DNA from: UBA1738 sp045591565
Lineage (GTDB): Bacteria > Bacillota > Clostridia > UBA1381
Direction of reading: 5' to 3'
DNA length: 5,655 bases
Assembly: GCA_045591565.1 (NCBI GenBank)
Contig: JAZNTB010000054.1
Span: forward strand, 1-5,655
This document shows positions 1 to 5,655 of this stretch, piece by piece. The notes under the pieces were generated by a model, which was not told where the DNA came from, did not search any database, and was given only the letters and a program-made list of their open reading frames with translations. How positions within the stretch are numbered: position 1 is the first letter of the stretch; every line of letters begins with the position of its first letter. Made by a program: the position numbers and the translations under genes.

Positions 1-1550
1 TTCCTGCTAACTTTACAGTAAGCTATACTGTAGGCGGCGGAAGCCCGGTTGTCGTTACTCCTACTGATATTATAAAGGGAGATAGAGATGTAAAGCTTGT
101 TCTTCCTGCAAGTGCAATCTTAAATGATGCAACATTTACAGTAGAACTTTCATCAGCTATTAAGTCTATGACAAATGTAGCACTTTCATCAGGCGATGTA
201 GTGTTCACAACAAAGGGAGCAACTGCTATTGAGTCAAACTTTACATCAATTTCAAATGTGACAGACGCACAGAACTTCATGGAAAATGACTACAAGGATA
301 TGCTCCAGAACAATGACTTATATGACAGTATCATAGCAGGCAGCAACACAGCAGTTAAAAATGCTATCTATGCTGACCTTGCAAACCATACTTCAACAAC
401 TCAGGCTGACATCATAGAGGAAATCAACGATGCAATCGTTGTTGCTATGGCAAACCATTCCGCAACCGATACTGAGGCTAAGACACTTATCCTAAGCGAT
501 GCATTAGGTCTTAACCATACAGAGGTTGACGGAACAAATGTAATCAACATTTATAACAACACATTAACTGCTACGCAGAGAGCAGGATTTGATGCGTTAA
601 TCAACGGCAAAACCTTCACTTCAACAGATGCTGACGGTATTAGAGCTGAAATTGCAGAGGAGCTTGTTCTCTTCACAGTTAAGAGCAGCGAGAGCTGGGA
701 GCCTATTCAACAGACGATTGAAAATTCAAAGGAATACTTCAGAACAAATGTGGCAAATGTTAAAACACTTGTAACAAACACTAATTCAGCAGGTATTCAG
801 GCGTCTGTATACAGACCACTTCAGGGGTATGTTGCAACAAACCTTGAAGGACTTTATTCACAGCTTAAAGTATCCTATGATGCGGCAATAGCACTGATTA
901 ACGCTCAGCAGTATCAAGGCGGCGGCGGTGGCGGCGGCGGATTCTCAGGACCTGCCTCTGTTACACATACAGACCTTGCACAGAATGAGCAGCAGGATGC
1001 AACAGCATCAACAATATTCAAGGATTTAGGAAACCACTCATGGGCTACAAAGGCTATTGACAACCTTTATTCAAGAGGCATTGTATCCGGTAAGGCTGAA
1101 GGCGCTTATGCACCTGGCGAGGATGTTACAAGAAACGAATTTGTTAAGATGATGGTAGTGACAGTTGGAAAGTATGACAAGGATGCAACTGTTGACTTTA
1201 CCGACCTGTCAAGCACACACTGGTCATATACATATGTAGCATCTGCAGTAAATGCCGGCTTAGTTAGCGGAATAGGTGCAGGTTTATTTGGCACAGACGG
1301 AAGAATGAGCCGTCAGGATGTGGCTGTGCTTGTATATAATGCCATCAAGGACAAGAATGTGGCAAAACAGGCAGTAGCAGACTTTAAGGATATAGACGCA
1401 GCATCAGACTATGCAAGGGATGCAGTCAAATTCTTAAGACAGATTGGCGTAGTAAACGGTGACGAAAACGGAAACTACAATCCTCAGTCAGCGCTTACAA
1501 GAGCAGAAGCAGCAGTGATTTTGAATGCTGTTTTAGGAATTGTTGAATAA
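1..1550 (+). CDS. SLH-domain cell-surface protein, 3' part (start outside window)
   Basis: The reading frame is open from the first complete codon at position 3 to TAA at 1548-1550, giving 515 visible residues. The methionine at 168 is internal, because the frame and a recognisable domain continue upstream of it. In order: residues 1-72 look like the end of an SbsA/Big_5-type Ig domain, closing with the typical V-V-F-T-T strand. Residues about 80-305 are mostly predicted helix, rich in Ala, Asn, Asp and Thr. Residues 306-313 are eight glycines. Three SLH domains follow at about 339-389, 399-448 and 461-512, with motifs TRNE, SRQD and TRAE at the sites where SLH domains contact pyruvylated wall polysaccharide. 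SLH triads are known to anchor proteins non-covalently to the wall, so this is most likely an S-layer or surface-anchored protein with its functional part upstream of the window. No cysteine is visible. It is probably co-transcribed with the next gene, 17 bp downstream. What it does besides anchoring cannot be told. Confidence 0.93.
   Translation, partial: PANFTVSYTVGGGSPVVVTPTDIIKGDRDVKLVLPASAILNDATFTVELSSAIKSMTNVALSSGDVVFTTKGATAIESNFTSISNVTDAQNFMENDYKDMLQNNDLYDSIIAGSNTAVKNAIYADLANHTSTTQADIIEEINDAIVVAMANHSATDTEAKTLILSDALGLNHTEVDGTNVINIYNNTLTATQRAGFDALINGKTFTSTDADGIRAEIAEELVLFTVKSSESWEPIQQTIENSKEYFRTNVANVKTLVTNTNSAGIQASVYRPLQGYVATNLEGLYSQLKVSYDAAIALINAQQYQGGGGGGGGFSGPASVTHTDLAQNEQQDATASTIFKDLGNHSWATKAIDNLYSRGIVSGKAEGAYAPGEDVTRNEFVKMMVVTVGKYDKDATVDFTDLSSTHWSYTYVASAVNAGLVSGIGAGLFGTDGRMSRQDVAVLVYNAIKDKNVAKQAVADFKDIDAASDYARDAVKFLRQIGVVNGDENGNYNPQSALTRAEAAVILNAVLGIVE
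918..941 (+). repeat. GGC-rich triplet run encoding a Gly8 linker
   Basis: Eight consecutive glycine codons (six GGC, one GGT, one GGA) lie between the helical region and the SLH triad of the first gene. The run is far more GC-rich than its surroundings. It probably acts as a flexible hinge between the exposed part of the protein and the wall-anchoring module. Gain or loss of triplets would change linker length without breaking the frame. Confidence 0.9.
1017..1538 (+). other. Region encoding three SLH domains
   Basis: The three units start with F-K-D-L, F-T-D-L and F-K-D-I, at about 1017-1169, 1197-1346 and 1383-1538. Each has the SLH pattern: a Phe-x-Asp start, a helix, G-(I/L/V)-V-x-G, a loop ending near Pro or Asp, then (T/S)-R-x-(E/D) and a second helix. 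The first and second keep the H-S-W or H-W tryptophan, and the third has D-Y in its place. Motif quality is best in the first (TRNE) and third (TRAE), while the second has SRQD. A full triad is the usual arrangement for binding secondary cell wall polysaccharide. Confidence 0.92.
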
Positions 1551-1555
1551 GGAAA

Positions 1556-1561
1556 GGGAGG
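1556..1561 (+). promoter_or_regulatory. Ribosome binding site of the second gene
   Basis: GGGAGG lies six bases before the ATG at 1568. Another ATG at 1563 is in a different frame and only one base from the Shine-Dalgarno sequence. The 1568 start also yields a clean signal peptide, so it is the start chosen. The site falls in the 17-bp gap after the first gene's stop, which leaves no obvious room for an independent promoter there. Confidence 0.85.
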
Positions 1562-1567
1562 TATGAG

Positions 1568-4500
1568 ATGAAGAAGAAAAAATTATCTGTAATTTCCTTT
1601 ATATTAGCACTTATGATGTGCATTATGTGCATCCCGAGTGCGATGGCAGCAGAGGGAGGAGTTCCGACTGTTGCTAAAATGGTACCGGCAAACGGTACAA
1701 AAAATGTTCAGACTGTAGGAACAACAGTACAGATGGTGTTCACAGAAGAACTGGAACAGACAAAAGTCGAAGCAGCAGGTTCAATCACGGTTAATAATGG
1801 GGCAAAGATTCTTGCCATAAAACTGGTTGATCCAAAAACCGTGAATATATATCTATCAGAGCTTTGGCCAGATACAGAGTATACACTAAAGGTTACTCAG
1901 GGCATTACATCTAAAAAAGGCGTTGCAGCAGAAGGTGGCGAGTTCAAGTTCACAACCGGATCAGCGCAACCATATCATCAGATTCCGGAAGGTGCATCTG
2001 ATATGTCCCACCCTATTTGGAGACTGGCATATAGAGCCGCGCAAGCAAACGCTGGTCCGATAGAATTCGTAAAAGATGGCGATAATGATGTATTAAAATT
2101 TACAACACCATGGGTAGACGCTCCATTACAGCACTGGGTTACAGTGGAACCGGGTGCAACCTATAAGGCCCGTGCGAGGGTAAAATCAGACAAGGCTCAG
2201 GCATTGCGTTTGGTTATGATCTACGGTAATGACAGTGAACCGGGATCTTGGTACAGAATGGGTACAAAATGGGACCAGCAGGTTCCTGCAGGTGAGTGGG
2301 TTGACATAGAGTCAGAATTCACAATACCGCCAGATGTGAATAATTCAATGGAGGTAGTGATTGAAATCACACCGCGTATTCAGTACTCTGTAGTATTGGT
2401 TGACGATTTCCAGTTCTACGAGGTAAACACAGACGAGCCTGCACCTGACATGGATCCGAGTGTTGCAGGTTCTACTAAGGTAGTTACAACTATTGTGGAC
2501 AGCGAAAAGGATATTACATCACAGAAACTGGAAGGTGTTGGCGTTTACACAAAAGGCGATTTTGCAGAATCAGCTGTAGTAACAAGAGAAGTATTCTCAA
2601 GGTATATGGCAAATATACTTAAATCAGCTGATGTAAAGTCAACAGCAAACTTTGAAAACTACACAGATGTAGACGAGGGCTATGACGGACACATTGGAAC
2701 AATGGTTGAGATGAATATCTTGACAGCCAATGACAAGGGCGAGTTAAGACCTAATGATACTATTACCTTCTCAGAGGTATGCCGTGCATTTGTAGTAGCA
2801 CTTGGCCATCAGAAGGCGCTTGAGGATAAAACTCCGATAGTAGCAGCATCAAACCTTGGAATAAGAAACGCAACAGGTCTTAAAGCATCAAGCGAGGTAA
2901 CCTATAAGGACTTAAACGGACTTTTAGATAGCTTCTTAAAGGCTGATTGCCTGTATGATGAGTTTGGTAACTTCAAGACCGGCGAGGTTTTGCAGGCAAA
3001 GATGGGCATAACAAAATTAAAGGGTATTGTTGAAGCAACAGTACTAACCTCCCTTAACAGCGCTCAGGGAATAACCGGAGGCTATGTTAAGATTGCCGGA
3101 AATACTTATAAGCTGATTGATACTGATGTATCAGAACTTTTAGGTAAGTATGTTACATACTATGTAAAGGAAATCGACGGCGAGAAATGTGTTCTTTTCT
3201 TCGACGAAATCCAGAAGAATAATAGAATCTTAAAGCTAAATGCATATGATGTAGTGAATTATGCAAACAATACTTATGTATACCTGGTAGAAGACCAGGC
3301 AACAGGCAAGAGAGCCGAACTTGAGAGTGATAAGATTGTTATTTATAACGGCAGAACAACCAGTAGCTATCAGGCAACTGATTTATTGCCTACATACGGC
3401 TGGATTGAGCTTGTAGATAACGATAAAAACGGCAAATATGATATTGTAAAGATTACGGATTATGACACATATGTAGTAGAGTCATATGACCCTACTACAC
3501 AGATACTCCGTGATAGGTTTTCGAACAAGTTTATTGATCTATCTAAGGCTGTTGAGGTTTTAACTTACAAAAACGGCAAGAGCAGCCAGGTTGGGGCAAT
3601 CCAGACAGGAAACATTGTGACTGCTGAGTGTAGTATGGATGGAAAGCGCGTTGTTCTTAATATTTCATCTAATGTTATAGAGGGAGAAATCGGAGAAATA
3701 GAAACTGATGATAGTCGCGGAGTAAGATATGTTACATTCTACGATGTAATTCACGGGGATCAGATACAGACAGATGTACCTTGCGTTAAGGGATATGCCA
3801 CAATATCAGGCGCAACTGCAGGTGAGGGCGGTATATTCTATATTGATGTATTTGGTCAGATCGCAGCATTTGAAAAAGGCACAGGCTCATGGACATACGG
3901 CTACATCAAAAAGGTGCGCCTCTGGGATGACGAGTTCGTAAGAATAGAGATGTTTACAGAGAATAGTACTCATGAGACTATCGATTGTGTAGAAAAGGTA
4001 AAGATTGACTCATACAGAACAACAGGTCATCAGGATACATTTGATGTTTTAGCCAATAGTGGTTCAGGCGACACAAACACTGCTTTTGTTGAGCCAGAGG
4101 TTATAATGTACAAGACAAATAAAGATGGTCTTATCAAGCAGATTAAGACTGCGCGTGATACTACAGTAACTGATGATTTTAGACAGCTAAGAACCATTCA
4201 AAACGGAATATATGTAGATTCAATGGGAATGATAACGCTGAACGGACTTGGTGTTGTAGCTGTAGATGACGATACAAAGCTTCTTCGAGTTCCTTCAGAT
4301 GCAAATATGTCAGATACCGTACAGTTTACCTTTGGAAAGGCAAAGGGAGCACTTTTGCTAAAGCAAACAAACTTTACTGCATACGGCCTGTCAAGTGACA
4401 AGCTGACAGCAGACTTGCTTGTAGTTAAGGATAAGCCTGTGTGGAACCAGGATGCGAGAGGACAGGGCATTGTAACAGATATAAAGACCAAGCTTGATGC

Positions 4501-4981
4501 CAATGATGAACTTATCACAATTATAACCACTACGGCTGCAACACTTACGGTTGACAGTAATTCTCCAGTGGATGTAAATAACCTGACCGGAACAAACGGA
4601 GCAACCAATCTTACCTTGAAAAAGGGTGACTATGTCGGCTGGAGAAACAGAGACAATGGTTGTGTTAACGAGTTACAGATTATCTTTAAAGGCGATGAAA
4701 AGACAAATATGCAGGGTACCATCGGTACATATGCTATTTGCGCTGTAAAGTGTCATTGGGGAACAGCTACTCGTAAGGAGAAAAACCTTGTGGAAGTTAC
4801 AACCGCAAATGGTGACACAGCCGTTTTCAACACAGAAAAGGTATCAGTATACCGAGTAATTTCTGAAATTGGATCAGTTGAAAAGGTAAGCGTAAATGAG
4901 ATCTCTGCAACTGCCGGAACACAGATTGCCGCATTTACAGATTATGATCATAGAATCAACTGTATGGTAATCTACCAATAA
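1568..4981 (+). CDS. Secreted multidomain surface protein: Ig-like, CBM-like, divergent SLH-like units, long beta-rich C-terminus
   Basis: Complete 1137-residue protein. Residues 1-27 are a Sec signal peptide (K-rich start, hydrophobic core, A-M-A before Ala28). There is no lipobox at the cleavage site, although Cys18 and Cys21 lie in the core. Residues 31-131 match an SbsA/Big_5 Ig domain, with an early P-x-N-G-x-x-N-V motif and F-K-F-T-T at the end. Residues about 137-287 resemble a CBM4/9 jelly roll, with A-T-Y-K-A-R-A in the middle and V-L-V-D-D-F-Q-F at the end. Residues about 320-462 hold three weak SLH-like units, of which the middle one (363-413) is clearest. Only the first keeps T-R-E (VTREVF); the others read ITFSEV and VTYKDL. 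Residues about 480-1137 are beta-rich and belong to no family I can name. They contain an EF-hand-like loop at 617-625 and a G-G-I-F-Y-I-D-x-F-G motif near 754-763. Ten cysteines remain after processing. Likely exported and part of the cell surface, possibly carbohydrate-binding. No catalytic residues are recognised. A structural S-layer component is the main alternative. Confidence 0.95.
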   Translation: MKKKKLSVISFILALMMCIMCIPSAMAAEGGVPTVAKMVPANGTKNVQTVGTTVQMVFTEELEQTKVEAAGSITVNNGAKILAIKLVDPKTVNIYLSELWPDTEYTLKVTQGITSKKGVAAEGGEFKFTTGSAQPYHQIPEGASDMSHPIWRLAYRAAQANAGPIEFVKDGDNDVLKFTTPWVDAPLQHWVTVEPGATYKARARVKSDKAQALRLVMIYGNDSEPGSWYRMGTKWDQQVPAGEWVDIESEFTIPPDVNNSMEVVIEITPRIQYSVVLVDDFQFYEVNTDEPAPDMDPSVAGSTKVVTTIVDSEKDITSQKLEGVGVYTKGDFAESAVVTREVFSRYMANILKSADVKSTANFENYTDVDEGYDGHIGTMVEMNILTANDKGELRPNDTITFSEVCRAFVVALGHQKALEDKTPIVAASNLGIRNATGLKASSEVTYKDLNGLLDSFLKADCLYDEFGNFKTGEVLQAKMGITKLKGIVEATVLTSLNSAQGITGGYVKIAGNTYKLIDTDVSELLGKYVTYYVKEIDGEKCVLFFDEIQKNNRILKLNAYDVVNYANNTYVYLVEDQATGKRAELESDKIVIYNGRTTSSYQATDLLPTYGWIELVDNDKNGKYDIVKITDYDTYVVESYDPTTQILRDRFSNKFIDLSKAVEVLTYKNGKSSQVGAIQTGNIVTAECSMDGKRVVLNISSNVIEGEIGEIETDDSRGVRYVTFYDVIHGDQIQTDVPCVKGYATISGATAGEGGIFYIDVFGQIAAFEKGTGSWTYGYIKKVRLWDDEFVRIEMFTENSTHETIDCVEKVKIDSYRTTGHQDTFDVLANSGSGDTNTAFVEPEVIMYKTNKDGLIKQIKTARDTTVTDDFRQLRTIQNGIYVDSMGMITLNGLGVVAVDDDTKLLRVPSDANMSDTVQFTFGKAKGALLLKQTNFTAYGLSSDKLTADLLVVKDKPVWNQDARGQGIVTDIKTKLDANDELITIITTTAATLTVDSNSPVDVNNLTGTNGATNLTLKKGDYVGWRNRDNGCVNELQIIFKGDEKTNMQGTIGTYAICAVKCHWGTATRKEKNLVEVTTANGDTAVFNTEKVSVYRVISEIGSVEKVSVNEISATAGTQIAAFTDYDHRINCMVIYQ

Positions 4982-4988
4982 TTAACTT

Positions 4989-5013
4989 TACCCATATAGG
5001 GTAGAGTAGGGTA
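4989..5013 (+). repeat. Small inverted repeat plus direct heptamer repeat after the second gene
   Basis: TACCC (4989-4993) and GGGTA (4999-5003) form a short palindrome around ATATA. The heptamer TAGGGTA occurs at 4997 and again at 5007, exactly ten bases apart, so both copies face the same side of the helix. The 5-bp stem is too weak to be a terminator by itself. It could be a protein-binding site or chance; nothing in the sequence decides between these. Confidence 0.4.
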
Positions 5014-5066
5014 TATGATTGAGGCAGAAGTCCTGTGTGGACGAAAACGCCCATCCTTAGAAACAA

Positions 5067-5112
5067 CAGGAATACAGCCATGGGGGGCTGTATTCCTGCC
5101 AAATCCCTTTTT
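5067..5112 (+). terminator. Probable transcription terminator of the upstream pair (13-bp perfect hairpin)
   Basis: CAGGAATACAGCC (5067-5079) pairs perfectly with GGCTGTATTCCTG (5086-5098) around a six-base loop, ATGGGG. A run of five T lies at 5108-5112, nine bases beyond the stem. A classical intrinsic terminator has its T-tract directly after the stem, so this one is not ideal. A short second stem may compensate: AAATCC (5101-5106) with GGATTT (5113-5118), with the T-tract in its loop. The position, about 85 bp after the stop of the second gene and upstream of the next gene, fits the end of the operon. On the opposite strand the stem is followed by TTGTTT, so it could also act in that direction. 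Confidence 0.55.
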
Positions 5113-5137
5113 GGATTTATAAGGATTTCGAAAACTA

Positions 5138-5206
5138 CAGGAAATATGCTTCGTTTATATAAATCTTTCTATTTCCTGACGAATGGCATAAAGCTCTGTC
5201 GGGAAA
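5138..5206 (+). promoter_or_regulatory. Leader segment with two mutually exclusive hairpins (candidate cis-regulatory RNA)
   Basis: CAGGAAATA (5138-5146) can pair with TATTTCCTG (5170-5178) in a perfect 9-bp stem. The same central strand, TTTCCTGAC (5172-5180), can instead pair with GTCGGGAAA (5198-5206) in a 9-bp stem with one G-U pair. The two folds cannot coexist. Alternative pairing of this kind is typical of attenuators and riboswitches, but I recognise no known riboswitch core here, and neither stem is followed by a U-run. It lies about 105-175 bases upstream of the third gene's start. If transcription begins upstream of 5138, it would be in the 5' leader. Confidence 0.3.
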
Positions 5207-5293
5207 TGCAGAAAATGTTTAATGTAAAAGTAGGGCAATCATACTTCATTTCAATTTCGCTTTTGCATTATTCAAAAAATTTGCAAAATTAAG

Positions 5294-5301
5294 AAAGGAA
5301 G
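5294..5301 (+). promoter_or_regulatory. Ribosome binding site of the third gene
   Basis: AAAGGAAG ends ten bases before the ATG at 5312. The spacing is slightly long but acceptable for a low-GC Gram-positive. It supports 5312 as the start, as does the signal peptide that begins there. Confidence 0.75.
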
Positions 5302-5311
5302 AGATTTTAAA

Positions 5312-5655
5312 ATGAAAAAGATTTTATCTTTTGCCCTGTCAGTAATGATGTTGGTTAATATTGCAGCATTTCAGACAGTAGCGTCTGCTGCTGGTGAGGA
5401 TTATGCAACAAGCCTTGTAAGCATCATTTCAGGCGGTGACTTTGAAGGCAGCATGCCGTCAAACATTACATACGGTAATGAATCTAATGCATGGCTCGGT
5501 GAGTTCCAGATCGCAGCAGATCCGCTTGGTGGAACAAACAAGGTACTTAGCCTGACAGCTGGAGGCGGCGACTTTACAGCTGTTACAATAAGCGGAATTA
5601 ATACCACAGACAAGAAGTGGTACATTGATGCAGATGTTATGCCTGATTCAGGTGA
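5312..5655 (+). CDS. Secreted protein with CBM-like N-terminal domain, 5' part (end outside window)
   Basis: The frame opens at ATG 5312 and stays open to the window edge, giving 114 residues. Residues 1-26 form a Sec signal peptide: M-K-K start, hydrophobic core, and A-S-A at 24-26 as the likely cleavage motif. The mature start contains G-G-D-F-E-G (41-46), then W61, then V-L-S-L-T-A and W-Y-I-D-A-D-V. This order resembles the opening of CBM4/9-type or galactose-binding-like jelly-roll domains, in which a G-x-F-E strand is followed by a Trp and paired beta strands. The match is by pattern only and the domain is cut by the window. It has its own ribosome binding site and lies 330 bp beyond the previous gene after a probable terminator, so it is probably transcribed separately. 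The catalytic part or anchor, if any, is downstream. A surface carbohydrate-binding protein or polysaccharide-degrading enzyme is plausible, but the visible part does not establish it. Confidence 0.88.
   Translation, partial: MKKILSFALSVMMLVNIAAFQTVASAAGEDYATSLVSIISGGDFEGSMPSNITYGNESNAWLGEFQIAADPLGGTNKVLSLTAGGGDFTAVTISGINTTDKKWYIDADVMPDSG

Larger units (their letters stand above)
4982..5311. other. 330-bp intergenic region without a convincing gene
   Basis: This gap separates the second and third genes and holds the hairpins listed separately. One frame (GTG at 5035 to TAA at 5290) is open for 85 codons, but it has no good ribosome binding site, runs through both arms of the hairpins and resembles no family I know. 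I found no promoter with both boxes in good agreement. TATGAT (5014-5019) is a fair -10 hexamer but lacks a matching -35. A 7-bp inverted repeat, TTTTGCA (5261-5267) with TGCAAAA (5282-5288), lies just before the third gene's ribosome binding site and could affect its translation. Confidence 0.6.

Noticed and set aside
168..170. ATG as the start of the first gene
   Set aside because: No Shine-Dalgarno sequence precedes it, there is no signal peptide, and the same frame upstream encodes the earlier strands of the Ig-like domain.
23..280. Minus-strand open frame opposite the start of the first gene
   Set aside because: The plus-strand frame is open to the window edge and encodes a recognisable Ig-like end and downstream SLH domains. 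The minus-strand frame has no domain.
4198..4608. 136-codon open frame on the minus strand inside the second gene
   Set aside because: Lies wholly within a well-supported gene on the other strand. Its Val/Ser/Thr-rich composition is what the complement of such a coding sequence gives.
4739..4756. C-x3-C-H as a c-type haem binding site in the second protein
   Set aside because: The standard motif is C-x2-C-H. This is a single copy in a beta-rich context with no other sign of a cytochrome.
5035..5292. 85-codon open frame starting at GTG in the intergenic region
   Set aside because: Weak start context, no recognisable domain, runs through both arms of the palindromes, and overlaps the likely leader of the third gene.
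5100..5311. Cyclic-di-GMP or other known riboswitch in the leader of the third gene
   Set aside because: I compared the segment with the conserved core sequences I know and found no convincing match. Only the generic alternative pairing is supported.
5401..5625. Minus-strand open frame opposite the third gene
   Set aside because: The plus strand has a ribosome binding site, signal peptide and CBM-like pattern, so this is a shadow.

Overview
The window reads as part of a cell-surface (S-layer type) protein locus of a Gram-positive anaerobe, most likely a member of the Clostridia. The grounds are GGAGG-type ribosome binding sites, AT-leaning codon use, Sec signal peptides with Lys-rich N-termini, S-layer homology (SLH) domains, SbsA/Big_5-like Ig domains and CBM4/9-like jelly-roll domains. 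Combinations of this kind are common in fibre-degrading gut, rumen or digester Clostridia. Genus cannot be fixed from the sequence alone.

Layout: all three genes are on the + strand. Positions 1-1550 hold the 3' part of a surface protein whose start lies outside the window: the end of an Ig-like domain, a long helical region, an eight-glycine linker and three C-terminal SLH domains. After only 17 bp, a second complete gene (1568-4981, 1137 aa) encodes a secreted protein with a signal peptide, an Ig-like domain, a CBM-like domain, three divergent SLH-like units in its middle, and about 650 residues of beta-rich sequence that I cannot assign to a named family. A 330-bp gap (4982-5311) has no convincing gene but is rich in inverted repeats: a 13-bp perfect hairpin that probably terminates the upstream pair, and a downstream segment that can fold in two mutually exclusive ways. 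From 5312 a third gene begins and runs off the window. It has a signal peptide followed by what looks like another CBM-like domain.

Working together (inference): the first two genes are probably co-transcribed. The first product is wall-anchored through its SLH triad, which retains two good T-R-x-E motifs plus S-R-Q-D. The second carries SLH-like units that have mostly lost that motif, so it may be a partner, a structural component or a differently attached surface protein. The third belongs to the same exported, carbohydrate-binding style of protein but appears to be a separate transcription unit. I saw no mobile element, CRISPR array, tRNA or rRNA. The second protein and the structured gap are the parts most worth a second look.
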